The translations under genes were made by a program, and so were the position numbers. Shown here piece after piece: positions 24,107 to 31,849 of a DNA stretch of 64,000 nt. The notes under the pieces are model-generated. The model saw only the letters and a program-made list of their open reading frames with translations. It did not search any database and was not told the origin of the DNA. The DNA is from RYN-230 sp963814645 (lineage in GTDB: Bacteria; Actinomycetota; Actinomycetes; Streptosporangiales; Streptosporangiaceae). Within the stretch, counting starts at the first letter, position 1, and each line of letters starts with the position of its first letter. Location: assembly GCA_963814645.1 (NCBI GenBank), contig CAWFDX010000002.1:62001-126000 (forward strand), in the 5' to 3' direction.

Positions 24107-26290
24107 ATGTCGATCGCCATCTCAGAAGAACACCGCGCTCTTGCCCAGACCGTCGCTGGCTTCCTGACCGACCAGCAGTCCCGCGCCGAGGCCCGCAGCC
24201 TACTCGACGCCGAGGTCAGCGGGCTGCCCACGTTCTGGTCCGGGCTGGCCGGGCTCGGCCTGCTCGGCCTGCACATCCCGGAGGAACTCGGCGGCTCCGG
24301 CTTCGGCCTGGCGGAAACGCTGGTCGTGACCGAGCAGATGGGCCGCTACCTGGCGCCCGGGCCGTTCGTGCCGACCGTGATCACCAGCGCGGTGCTGACC
24401 GCGGCCGGGCCCGGCGAGCTGCAGAAGCGGCTGCTGCCCGGGCTGGCGGACGGCACCGTGATCGGCGCGGCCGCGCTCGGCAGCGATGAACCGGGCGGCG
24501 AGGTGATGTACGCCGGCGGGACCGCGACCGGGCCGGCCGGGGTGGTGCTCAGCGGGCACCTGGCCGACGTCCTGCTGGTCCCGGCGGGTGACGATGTCCT
24601 GGTCATCGAGAAGGCGGCCGGCGGGATGCACACCGAGGTGCCAGTCAACCTGGACCCGAGCCAGCCGGCCGCCCGGGTCACCCTGGACGCCGCGCCGGCC
24701 ACCGTGCTGCCCGGCGCCCGGCGGCTGCTGACCGACGTGGCCCGGGCGGTATTCGCCGCCGAAGCGGTCGGCCTGGCCGCCGAGACCACCGAGCAGGCGG
24801 CCGGTTATGCCAAGGTGCGGGAGCAGTTCGGCCGCCCGATCGCCACCTTCCAGGCGGTCAAGCACCACTGCGCGAACATGCTGGTGGCCGCCGAACTGGC
24901 CACCGCGGCCACCTGGGACGCGGGCCGGGCCGGGCTCGGTGGCGGTGACCAGTTCAGCTACACCGCGGCCATCGCCGCCACGCTGGCCGTGTCCGCCGCG
25001 GTCACCGACGCCAGCCTCAACATCCAGGTGCACGGCGGGATCGGCTTCACCTGGGAACACGACGCGCACCTGTACCTGCGCCGGGCCGCGGCCATCGCCG
25101 CCGTGCTGGACGCCGAGCAGGCCGCGATCGAGGTCACCGACCTGGTCCGGCGGGGCGTCCGACGGGCGGCCGCGATCGACCTGCCCGCCGAGGCGGAGCC
25201 GATCCGGGACGCGATCGGGCCGGACGTGGCCCGGCTGCGTGAGCTGGCCGGCCAGGAGCGCAAGCAGGCGCTGATCGAGACCGGCTACGCGATGCCGCAC
25301 TGGCCCAGGCCGTGGGGCCGGGACGCGGCCGCCCTGGAGCAACTGGTCATCGAGCAGGAGTTCGCGGCGGCCGGGATAAAGCGGCCCAGCCTCGGTATCA
25401 CCGGCTGGATCATCCTGACGCTGATCCAGTACGCCAGCCCGGACCAGGTGGCCCGCTGGGTCCGCCCGGCCATCAACCAGGACGTGACCTGGTGCCAGCT
25501 GTTCAGCGAGCCCGGCGCCGGGTCCGACGCGGCCGGCATCAGAACCAAGGCCACCAAGGCAGTGCAGGGGGACCAGGAGGGGTGGCGGATCGACGGGCAG
25601 AAGGTGTGGACCAGCAGCGCGCACCTGGCCGACTTCGGCCTGGCCACGGTGCGGACCAACCCGGACGCGCCCAAGCACCAGGGCATCACGATGATGGTGA
25701 TCGACATGCACGCGCCCGGCGTCACCGTCCGGCCGCTCAAGATGCCGAGTGGGGACTCCGACTTCAACGAGGTCTTCTTCGACAACGTGTTCGTGCCCGA
25801 TGCCGACGTGGTCGGGCCGGTGGACGGTGGCTGGACCGTGGCCCGCGCCACGCTGGGCAATGAGAGCGTCAGCATCGGCGGCGGCGACGGTGGCATGGCC
25901 ATGCCGCCCGGCGCGTTCATCGCCCCGTTCGACGCGCACCCGGGGCGGCTGCCCGGCGGGGCCGGCCGGGTCGGCCGGCAGATCGCCCGGACGCACGCGA
26001 TGGGCGTGCTGAACCAGCGCAGCGCGTACCGGGCGGTGGCCGGCGGTGGTCCCGGGCCGGAAGGGAACATCACCAAGCTCGTGCTGTCCGAGCTCGGCCA
26101 CGAGACGGCCGCGATCATGGCCGAGCTGGCCGGGCCGGACGCGGCGTTCCTGGATGGCCCGGGCGGGCTGGCCGCCACGATGGTGCTGATGCACCGGGCC
26201 TTGTCGATCGCGGGCGGCACGTCCGAGATCAAGCGGAACCAGATCGCCGAGCGGATCCTCGGCCTGCCCCGCGACCCGCTGATCAAGTGA
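24107..26290 (+). CDS. double-domain acyl-CoA dehydrogenase (FadE34-like)
   Basis: 727-residue fusion of two acyl-CoA dehydrogenase units. The first (about residues 1-350) has IPEELGGSGFGLAETLVV, GYAKVREQFGRPIATFQAVKHH and VHGGIGFTWEHDAHLYLRR. The second (about 370-727) has TWCQLFSEPGAGSDAAGIRTKA, WTSSAHLADFGL and the C-terminal AGGTSEIKRNQIAERILGLPR. Two-domain enzymes of this length are typical of mycobacterial FadE34 (ChsE3) used in sterol side-chain beta-oxidation; that link is by length and architecture only. FAD-dependent alpha,beta-dehydrogenation of an acyl-CoA is the reaction. The ATG at 24107 is chosen by the family-like start MSIAISEEHRALAQTVAGFL. The following gene starts 17 bases after the stop. 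Confidence 0.9.
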   Translation: MSIAISEEHRALAQTVAGFLTDQQSRAEARSLLDAEVSGLPTFWSGLAGLGLLGLHIPEELGGSGFGLAETLVVTEQMGRYLAPGPFVPTVITSAVLTAAGPGELQKRLLPGLADGTVIGAAALGSDEPGGEVMYAGGTATGPAGVVLSGHLADVLLVPAGDDVLVIEKAAGGMHTEVPVNLDPSQPAARVTLDAAPATVLPGARRLLTDVARAVFAAEAVGLAAETTEQAAGYAKVREQFGRPIATFQAVKHHCANMLVAAELATAATWDAGRAGLGGGDQFSYTAAIAATLAVSAAVTDASLNIQVHGGIGFTWEHDAHLYLRRAAAIAAVLDAEQAAIEVTDLVRRGVRRAAAIDLPAEAEPIRDAIGPDVARLRELAGQERKQALIETGYAMPHWPRPWGRDAAALEQLVIEQEFAAAGIKRPSLGITGWIILTLIQYASPDQVARWVRPAINQDVTWCQLFSEPGAGSDAAGIRTKATKAVQGDQEGWRIDGQKVWTSSAHLADFGLATVRTNPDAPKHQGITMMVIDMHAPGVTVRPLKMPSGDSDFNEVFFDNVFVPDADVVGPVDGGWTVARATLGNESVSIGGGDGGMAMPPGAFIAPFDAHPGRLPGGAGRVGRQIARTHAMGVLNQRSAYRAVAGGGPGPEGNITKLVLSELGHETAAIMAELAGPDAAFLDGPGGLAATMVLMHRALSIAGGTSEIKRNQIAERILGLPRDPLIK

Positions 26291-26307
26291 CCGGGCATCA
26301 TGGGCGG

Positions 26308-26841
26308 GTGCAACTCTTCTCGTTCGAAGGCCACCAGCCCACGATCAGCCCGGCCGCCTGGATCGCGCCCACCGCCACCATCGTCGGCGACGTGACGATC
26401 GAGGAGCAGGCCTCGGTCTGGTACGGCGCCGTGCTCCGGGCCGATTTCGGCCCGATCATCATCCGGCGCGGTGCCAACGTGCAGGACGGCTCGGTCCTGC
26501 ACGGCGGGACCGACCCGGTCACCGAGGTGGGCGAGGGGGCCACGATCGGGCACCTGTGCGTGGTGCACGGCGCGGTCATCGGGGCCGAGGCCCTGATCGG
26601 CAACGGGGCGACCATCCTGGACGGCGTGCGGATTGGCAGGCGCGCTCTGGTCGCGGCGGGCGCCACCGTGCCGCCCGGGATGACCGTGCCGGACGGCATG
26701 CTGGCCGTCGGCGTGCCGGCCAAGGTCGCCGGGGAGGTCACCGGCGGGGCGAAGCTGTGGGTGGACCACAACCCGGAGCTGTACCGGGAACTGGCCCGTC
26801 GCCACGCCGCCACCGTCAAGCCGGTCCTCCCGGATCACTGA
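26308..26841 (+). CDS. gamma-carbonic anhydrase-like left-handed beta-helix protein
   Basis: 177-residue hexapeptide-repeat protein of the gamma-carbonic anhydrase / PaaY-CaiE group. Repeats such as TIVGDVTIEEQASVWYGAV and IRRGANVQDGSVLHGG form the left-handed helix. Three His that fit the trimer-interface zinc site occur in VLHGG, GHLCVVHG and the later His. The GTG at 26308 (VQLFSFEGHQP) matches the family start; a GTG at 26287 overlapping the acyl-CoA dehydrogenase stop would add seven residues. Likely co-transcribed with the dehydrogenase. PaaY-like thioesterase activity is an alternative to CO2 hydration. Confidence 0.88.
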   Translation: MQLFSFEGHQPTISPAAWIAPTATIVGDVTIEEQASVWYGAVLRADFGPIIIRRGANVQDGSVLHGGTDPVTEVGEGATIGHLCVVHGAVIGAEALIGNGATILDGVRIGRRALVAAGATVPPGMTVPDGMLAVGVPAKVAGEVTGGAKLWVDHNPELYRELARRHAATVKPVLPDH

Positions 26842-26918
26842 CTTCAGCTGAGTCTGCATCCGGCCCTCGGCTGGCCGAGCTCAGCCGGGAATGTCTGCCA
26901 GCCACGGCATGCTGAACT

Positions 26919-26935
26919 TGCTAGCATCGATAGCA
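26919..26935 (+). promoter_or_regulatory. dyad in the toxin-antitoxin promoter
   Basis: TGCTA and TAGCA flank the 7-base centre gcatcga, 16 bases upstream of the antitoxin start. Position and symmetry fit an autoregulatory operator for a ribbon-helix-helix antitoxin such as FitA/VapB. The GGGAGGTGATGC ribosome-binding site follows at once. Confidence 0.55.
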
Positions 26936-26950
26936 CGCGGGAGGTGATGC

Positions 26951-27196
26951 GTGATGTCAGCGGTAAGTATCCGAAACCTTGATGACCGGGTGAGGGAGCG
27001 ACTACGAGTACGTGCAGCCAGGCACGGCCGTTCCATGGAGGCTGAGATGCGCGCCATTCTTACCGAGGCGGTCAGTGAGCCGGGCGAGGATACCGGCCTT
27101 TTCCAGGCGCTGCTAGATAGGTTCGGGCAGCTCGGTGGCGTGGATTTGGATCTTCCACCCCGGGCGACCCGGCCGCGGGCGGCTGATCTCGGCTAG
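26951..27196 (+). CDS. FitA/VapB-like ribbon-helix-helix antitoxin
   Basis: 81-residue antitoxin. The N-terminal ribbon-helix-helix is SAVSIRNLDDRVRERLRVRAARHGRSMEAEMRAILTEAV, a typical FitA/StbC pattern that binds the operon promoter. The C-terminal part (GLFQALLDRFGQLGGVDLDLP) is the toxin-neutralising tail. Start is GTG 26951 or the ATG at 26954, both behind GGGAGGTGATGC. The stop is directly followed by the toxin ATG, so the two are translated together. A dyad in the promoter fits autoregulation. Confidence 0.9.
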   Translation: MMSAVSIRNLDDRVRERLRVRAARHGRSMEAEMRAILTEAVSEPGEDTGLFQALLDRFGQLGGVDLDLPPRATRPRAADLG

Positions 27197-27619
27197 ATGA
27201 TCGTCGTCGATACCAACGTCGTGTCGGAACTAATGCGGCCGTCCCCGGCGGTAGCAGTGCAGGACTGGATACGCAGCCATGCGTCCAGGGAGCTGTGCAC
27301 GAGCGCGATCACGGTCGCTGAGATCCACTATGGCATTGAGCGGCTCCCAGCCGGCCGCCGTAAGGAAGCGCTGCGGGTGGCTGCGGCGGAGATCTTCGAA
27401 ACATTCGCCGAGCAGGTGCTGCCCTTCGACACTATGGCTGCGGAACAGTACGCCTTGGTGGTGAGCCAGGGCGATGTATTGGGTTTGCCAATAGACGGCT
27501 TCGATGCCCAGATTGCTGCGATCTGCCGGGCGCACGATGCCACCCTGGCCACCCGTAATCTGGCCGACTTCCGCGAGACGGGCGTAGAAATCATCAATCC
27601 CTGGCAGGCCGGCAGTTGA
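27197..27619 (+). CDS. FitB/VapC-like PIN-domain toxin
   Basis: 140-residue PIN-domain endoribonuclease. Metal-binding acids are Asp5 in VVDTNVVSELM, Glu11, a middle Glu in ITVAEIHYGIERL and the late Asp in LPIDGFDAQIAAICRAHDATLATRNLADF. This order fits FitB rather than generic VapC. It cleaves tRNA or other structured RNA when free of antitoxin (family knowledge). It follows the antitoxin with no spacing. Codon use is slightly less GC-biased than the neighbours, consistent with horizontal gain. Confidence 0.92.
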   Translation: MIVVDTNVVSELMRPSPAVAVQDWIRSHASRELCTSAITVAEIHYGIERLPAGRRKEALRVAAAEIFETFAEQVLPFDTMAAEQYALVVSQGDVLGLPIDGFDAQIAAICRAHDATLATRNLADFRETGVEIINPWQAGS

Positions 27620-27644
27620 ACGGTCGGGCCAAGCCAACCCGGAG

Positions 27645-28316
27645 CTAGCTACTGGGCAGCAGGCGGCGAGTGAAGCCGGCCTGGACCAGCCGCTGGTAGG
27701 CGGCCAGCACGCCGGCCGGCACCGGCTGCGCGATCGCGAAGCCCTGCGCCGGGTAGGCCACGATCCGCTGCAAGTCCCCGACCATATGGTCGATGACCAG
27801 CTGGGCGCTGCCCATCCGCTGTACGTAATCGGCGAAGTCAACCGATTCGGACGCACAGATTGGCGTCACGTCCGGCCACAGTTTGCGGCAGGTGACATAG
27901 GCCCGGCGCTGCATGTATGGCTTGGAAATGAGCAGCACGGAATCCGCCCGGACGCCGGCGTCGCGGAGCACCGCGCGGGACCGGTCGATGTTCTGCCCGG
28001 TGTTGGTCGCGGCCGGCTCGACCAGGATGGCCTGCTCTGGCACGCCCAGGTCCAGGACATGCTCGCGGTAGTGGGTGGCCTCGCCGCGCGGGAACCGGGC
28101 GATCGTGGTCGGGCTGTTCGCCCCGGTGATCACCAGCACCGGGAACAGACCCTGGTGATACAGCCGGGCGGCGTACGTGGCCACTCCCAGGTCATTGCTG
28201 CCCAGCGCTATCCCGGCCGGGCACGGCCGCAGCTCATCATCCAGCCGGTGGTAGTCCCAGATGACCTGGGCATCCCGCCACTGCGCCGCGGTAATACCGG
28301 CGGCCTGCGCCTCCAC
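27645..28316 (-). CDS. YdcF/ElyC (DUF218) family protein
   Basis: 223-residue protein with the DUF218 Rossmann-like core: IALGSNDLGVATYAARLYHQGLFPVLVITGANS, then EATHYREHVLDLGVPEQAILVEPAATNTGQN and SVLLISKPYMQRRAYVTCRKLWP. Relatives SanA/ElyC act in envelope integrity and YdcF binds SAM, but the exact function is unsettled. It has no N-terminal membrane segment, so it is of the soluble YdcF sort. The start is a GTG at 28316 behind GGAGGGAG. Directly upstream lies the truncated ECF41 sigma fragment. Confidence 0.85.
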   Translation of the reverse strand: MEAQAAGITAAQWRDAQVIWDYHRLDDELRPCPAGIALGSNDLGVATYAARLYHQGLFPVLVITGANSPTTIARFPRGEATHYREHVLDLGVPEQAILVEPAATNTGQNIDRSRAVLRDAGVRADSVLLISKPYMQRRAYVTCRKLWPDVTPICASESVDFADYVQRMGSAQLVIDHMVGDLQRIVAYPAQGFAIAQPVPAGVLAAYQRLVQAGFTRRLLPSS

Positions 28317-28367
28317 CCGGTGCTCCCTCCGCCGGTAACCGCCTGCGTCACATCCTCTCCTCCGGGG

Positions 28368-28625
28368 TCAGGACTGGAGCGCCAGGTGGCGCAGCTTGGC
28401 CGGGTCGGCCACCATGTCCAGCTCGGCGATCCGGCCGCCGGTCACGGTGAACCCGAGCACCGAGATCAGCGCGTCCCGGCTGCCGAACAGCAGCCCGGGC
28501 GCGCCGTTGACCAGCACCGGGCTGGCCTGGCTGATGAACCGCGGCGCGGTCTGCACGATGTGCCCGGCCACCGCCTCAGCGCCGGTCAGGGTGGGCCGCG
28601 GGGCCAGCACCCGGTGGGCGGTCCT
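28368..28625 (-). pseudogene. 3' fragment of an ECF41-type sigma factor (SnoaL-like domain only)
   Basis: Only the C-terminal SnoaL-like regulatory domain of an ECF41/SigJ-type sigma factor remains: AHRVLAPRPTLTGAEAVAGHIV, then NGAPGLLFGSRDALISVLGFTVTGGRIAELDMVADPAKLRHLAL. The sigma2 and sigma4 regions are missing. Upstream of about 28625 the sequence stops resembling the family and turns into less GC-rich, hairpin-rich DNA, so the 5' part was lost by deletion or replaced by an insertion. The frame stays open to an ATG at 28685 by chance. Confidence 0.75.
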
Positions 28626-28651
28626 TGAATCAGTGCGGACGGCTGCCCGTT

Positions 28652-28701
28652 GTTGATGTTGAGTCTGGTGTCGTTCCAGCAACACCTACGTCAACATCAA
28701 C
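28652..28701. repeat. interrupted 11+5-bp stem-loop
   Basis: GTTGATGTTGA (28652-28662) pairs perfectly with TCAACATCAAC (28691-28701). Inside, after 4-base bulges on each side, GGTGT pairs with ACACC around a 10-base loop. It recalls a mobile-element end or an RNA structure, but no transposase is adjacent. Confidence 0.6.
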
Positions 28702-28898
28702 TAGGGGTTCCGCCCCTTAGGGATCGCCACTGGTCACACCAGGATCTCAGACCTCACCAGGCACGGGCCTGGCCCACGCGCACCTACACGATGAGCGCGG
28801 CCACCGGACCGTCCTAAGTCACCGGTGTGGGACTCTTATCCCTGCTAAGTCATGATCACGAGTTGGCGGTCACGTGGGCCGACACAGGTACAGTGATT

Positions 28899-28911
28899 GA
28901 ATCATAGATTC
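28899..28911 (+). promoter_or_regulatory. GAATC-N3-GATTC dyad upstream of the flavoprotein gene
   Basis: Perfect 13-base palindrome GAATCatAGATTC in an AT-richer stretch, about 110 bases before the GTG of the acyl-CoA dehydrogenase-like monooxygenase gene. A possible operator; no regulator is encoded next to it. Confidence 0.35.
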
Positions 28912-29022
28912 CCGATCAAGTTAATAGGTTTTGGTTATGGGGCGGTCGGGGATTCGTATTGGACGCCCCGCTGGCGGCGTCCGCATGCTGGTCGCGAAGG
29001 GTCTCACCGAGAGGACACCGCC

Positions 29023-30237
29023 GTGACCACCACCGAAAGCACCAACGCGCAGCTCGACGGGGCCGGCCTGGACGACCCGATCGGGACCGCGGAACGGCTC
29101 CGCGACGAGTTCCGGGTCGGCGCCGCGGAACGCGACCGCGACCGGAAGTTCCCCTACGAGCAGTGCGCCGCGTTCCGCGCCTCCGGCTTGCTCGGCCTCA
29201 TGGTCCCGCGCGAGTACGGCGGCTGGGGCGGCGACTTCACCACGCTGATGAAGGTCGTGATCGCCATCTCGGCGGGTGACTCCAACATCGGCCAGATGTA
29301 CCAGCTGCACACCGGCGGCATCCGGCTGATGCAGGAGTTCGCCGGCCCGGCCGTGCAGGCCAGGTGGCTGCCCCGGTTCACCCGCGAGCTGTGGATCACC
29401 AACGCCTACTCCGAGGTTGGCACCAAGAGCGTCAACGACTTCAACACCACCGTGACCAGGGACGGCGACGGCTGGCGGCTGAACGGCCGGAAGTTCTACT
29501 GCACCGGCAGCCTGGCCGGGGACATCACGTTCGGCCCGTGCCGGGTGGACGGCACCGACGAGGTGCGGGTGTTCTACACCCCGACCGACGCGGCCGGGGT
29601 GACCATCCACGACGACTGGTCCGGGTTCGGCCAGCGGACCACGGCCAGCGGCACGACCGAGTTCCATGACGTGTGGATCCCGGACGAGCTGTGCCTGGGC
29701 AGCCCGGACACCGAGGGCGGCGGGGGCGGCGCGGTCACCTCGCTGAACTACCAGGCGGTGCACACCGGCGTGTTCGTCGGCATCGCGAAGAACGCGCTGG
29801 ACGACGCGGTCGGGTTCGTGCAGACCAGGGCGCGCAAGTGGTACGAGAGCCCGGCCGACCGGGCCAGCAACGACCTGTACACCCAGCTCCGGGTGGGCGA
29901 GATGAAGACGGCCGTGGACGCGGCCGAGCTGCTCACGCTGCGCGCCGCCGAGCTGTGCGACGCGGCCGTCGCGAACCCGCGCGATGAGCGCATCCGGGGC
30001 GAGGCGTCCGTGGTCACCGGCCAGGCCCGGGAGGCCGCTGCCGAGGCCGCCATGTTCGCCGGCTCCACGCTGTTCAAGGTGTGCGGCGCGGGCAGCGTGC
30101 TGGAGAAGTACGGCTTCGACCGGCACTGGCGGAACGCGCGCACGCTATCGCTGCACAACCCGCTCGACTTCAAGTCGATGCACGCCGGCGACTTCCTGCT
30201 CAACGGCACCCTGCCGCCGGTCAACTCGTACAACTAG
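29023..30237 (+). CDS. acyl-CoA dehydrogenase-fold flavoenzyme (SfnB/DszC-like)
   Basis: 404-residue flavoprotein of the acyl-CoA dehydrogenase superfamily. Blocks are AAFRASGLLGLMVPREYGGWGGDF, a substrate/flavin region TNAYSEVGTKSVNDFNTTV, the middle beta domain RLNGRKFYCTGSLAGDITF and the C-terminal HWRNARTLSLHNPLDFKSMHAGDFLL. That C-terminal pattern, with HWRNART, is the one seen in FMNH2-dependent monooxygenases such as DszC and in SfnB, not in true acyl-CoA dehydrogenases, so a two-component monooxygenase is likely. The start is a GTG at 29023 behind GAGAGGAC. The next gene, nine bases on, is an AmiS/UreI channel. The flavin reductase is not nearby. Confidence 0.85.
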   Translation: MTTTESTNAQLDGAGLDDPIGTAERLRDEFRVGAAERDRDRKFPYEQCAAFRASGLLGLMVPREYGGWGGDFTTLMKVVIAISAGDSNIGQMYQLHTGGIRLMQEFAGPAVQARWLPRFTRELWITNAYSEVGTKSVNDFNTTVTRDGDGWRLNGRKFYCTGSLAGDITFGPCRVDGTDEVRVFYTPTDAAGVTIHDDWSGFGQRTTASGTTEFHDVWIPDELCLGSPDTEGGGGGAVTSLNYQAVHTGVFVGIAKNALDDAVGFVQTRARKWYESPADRASNDLYTQLRVGEMKTAVDAAELLTLRAAELCDAAVANPRDERIRGEASVVTGQAREAAAEAAMFAGSTLFKVCGAGSVLEKYGFDRHWRNARTLSLHNPLDFKSMHAGDFLLNGTLPPVNSYN

Positions 30238-30246
30238 GGAGCCCCG

Positions 30247-30885
30247 ATGTCTGCTGTAGGGCTGATGTTCGTGGGGGCGGTGCTGTTCGTCAACGGCCTG
30301 CTCCTGCTGGGCCGGATCGACTCGAAGGGAGCGGCCACGTTCAACCTGTTCGTTGGCGCGCTCCAGGTCGCGATCCCGTTCTACCTGATCGCGACCGCGC
30401 CGAACACGAGCGACATCCTGCTCGACTCCGGGATCTTCCTGTTCGGGTTCACCTACCTGTACGTGGGGATCAGCAACCTGGCCGGGCAGCCAGCCACCGG
30501 GCTCGGCTGGTACTCGGCCTGGGTGGCGATCATGGCCACTGCGTTCGGCATCACCAACATCGTCAAGTTCAGCGACCCGACGATCGGCCTGCTCTGGCTG
30601 CAATGGGCGGTGCTGTGGGGGTTGTTCTTCGTGGTGCTCGCGCTGGGCAAGGAACGCCTCACCCCGCTGACCGGCTGGCTGACGCTGATCCTCTCGTTCA
30701 CTACCTGCACCATCCCCGGCTTCCTGCTGCTGCTCGGCGAGTGGGGCCGGGTGCCGACCTGGCTGGTGCTGGTGGTCATCGCGGCCACCGTGGCCGTGCT
30801 GCTGCCCATCGCCAGCCGGACCCTGCGCGCGGCCCCGGAGACGGCGGACCCGGCCGAGGCCGGTGTCCCGGTCTCCGTGCCCTGA
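30247..30885 (+). CDS. AmiS/UreI family amide or urea channel
   Basis: 212-residue membrane protein with about six or seven helices (first AVGLMFVGAVLFVNGLLLLG). AmiS/UreI proteins are uniform channels for acetamide, urea or short amides. Pattern FNLFVGALQVAIPFYLI and FGFTYLYVGISNL are family-like. It is co-transcribed with the flavoenzyme (nine-base gap). No amidase or urease is adjacent, so the permeant may be an amide or other small neutral product of the flavoenzyme. A very strong terminator follows at 30908-30945. Confidence 0.85.
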   Translation: MSAVGLMFVGAVLFVNGLLLLGRIDSKGAATFNLFVGALQVAIPFYLIATAPNTSDILLDSGIFLFGFTYLYVGISNLAGQPATGLGWYSAWVAIMATAFGITNIVKFSDPTIGLLWLQWAVLWGLFFVVLALGKERLTPLTGWLTLILSFTTCTIPGFLLLLGEWGRVPTWLVLVVIAATVAVLLPIASRTLRAAPETADPAEAGVPVSVP

Positions 30886-30907
30886 CCTGCCGCCGTTCGC
30901 CCAGACA

Positions 30908-30945
30908 GACCGGGCCCGGTGGGGAACGCCCCGCCGGGCCCGGTC
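30908..30945 (+). terminator. strong hairpin after the AmiS-like gene
   Basis: Long GC stem: GACCGGGCCCGGTGGGG pairs with CCCCGCCGGGCCCGGTC with one mismatch around an AACG loop, 22 bases past the AmiS stop. Confidence 0.8.
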
Positions 30946-31010
30946 CACCATTCTGGGCCTCGCCCGGAAAAGGCCCAGTGTCCTGAAATGGGCCGACCGC
31001 GGGGTAAAGA

Positions 31011-31793
31011 ATGGCCGCCATGGACCGTTTCAGCAGGACCCGGGCGCTGATCACGGGCGGCAGCCGGGGCATCGGGGCCGCGGTGGCCCGCCGGCTGGCC
31101 GCCGAGGGCGCGGCCGTCACCGTCACCTACCGCAGCAACGCCGGGCTGGCCGACGCGCTGGTGGCCGAGCTGACCGGGGCCGGGCATACCGCGTTCGCGT
31201 TCCGCTGCGACGCCCGCGACCGGGCCGCGGCGCACGAGGTGACCAGGGCGGCCGTGGACCGGATGGGCGGGCTCGACGTGCTGGTCAGTAACGCCGGGGT
31301 GGAGTACTTCGGGCCGCTGGCCAGCATCACCGAGGACGACGTCCGGCGGATCCTGGACACCAATGTGGCCGGCCAGCTGTGGGCGGTGCAGGCGGCGGTC
31401 CCGCTGATGACCGGCGGCGGCCGGATCGTGCTGATGTCCTCGGTGAGCAACGGCATCGCCGTGTACGAGCACAGCCTGTACGCGGCCAGCAAGGCGGCGG
31501 TAGTGGCGCTGGCCCGCAACCTGGCCCCGGAGCTGGCCGCGCGGAACATCGCCATCAACGCCATCGCCCCCGGCGGCACCGCGACCGACATGGCCACCGA
31601 GAACGCCCCGCACTACACTCACCCGCTGCTGCGCGGGTACAACATGTCGCCCCAGGCCCAGATCAGCCTGCACGCCTCGCTCGGGCGGCTGGCCGAGCCG
31701 GCTGAGATCGCGGCCGCGATCGCGTTCCTCGTCTCGCCCGATGCCAGCTACCTCAATGGCGCCACGCTGGCCGCCGACGGCGGCTGGATGTAG
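31011..31793 (+). CDS. SDR family oxidoreductase (FabG-like)
   Basis: 260-residue short-chain dehydrogenase/reductase. Cofactor motif TGGSRGIG (Gly-rich, Arg after Ser favours NADP), SNAG motif VLVSNAGVEYFGPL, active-site Ser in LMSSVSNG and Tyr-x-x-x-Lys in LYAASKAAV, and the C-terminal YLNGATLAADGGW. The substrate is unknown; many such proteins are 3-oxoacyl reductases or sugar/alcohol dehydrogenases. The start is ATG 31011 (MAAMDRFSRT) or 31020. It stands alone between a terminator and a convergent ParA gene. Confidence 0.9.
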   Translation: MAAMDRFSRTRALITGGSRGIGAAVARRLAAEGAAVTVTYRSNAGLADALVAELTGAGHTAFAFRCDARDRAAAHEVTRAAVDRMGGLDVLVSNAGVEYFGPLASITEDDVRRILDTNVAGQLWAVQAAVPLMTGGGRIVLMSSVSNGIAVYEHSLYAASKAAVVALARNLAPELAARNIAINAIAPGGTATDMATENAPHYTHPLLRGYNMSPQAQISLHASLGRLAEPAEIAAAIAFLVSPDASYLNGATLAADGGWM

Positions 31794-31802
31794 CACTTTG
31801 CC

Positions 31803-31820
31803 GAACGCCAGTACCCGCTG
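31803..31820 (+). repeat. 18-bp intergenic repeat, copy 2
   Basis: Second exact copy of GAACGCCAGTACCCGCTG (first at 10743-10760), ten bases after the SDR stop. Here the flanks do not form the hairpin seen at the first copy. Confidence 0.6.
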
Positions 31821-31849
31821 ACAGCCGTCCGCCGGCTATCCGTCGATGA

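Larger units (their letters stand above)
28626..29022. other. gene-free, stem-loop-rich 400-base region
   Basis: No supported gene in about 400 bases. It holds a long stem-loop at 28652-28701, a second small hairpin (AGGGG ttccg CCCCT, 28703-28717), a perfect 5-bp dyad GAATC-ATA-GATTC at 28899-28911 and GGACGCC/GGCGTCC arms just before the next gene. Base composition near 28840-28935 is clearly less GC-rich than the surroundings. It probably contains the promoter of the flavoprotein gene and the scar that truncated the sigma factor. Confidence 0.6.

Noticed and set aside
24200..26194. 664-residue minus frame opposite the acyl-CoA dehydrogenase
   Set aside because: Shadow; His/Gly/Arg-rich without motifs.
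28720..28900. Possible SAM-IV-like riboswitch before the flavoenzyme
   Set aside because: I could not match the conserved core; only loose hairpins are present.
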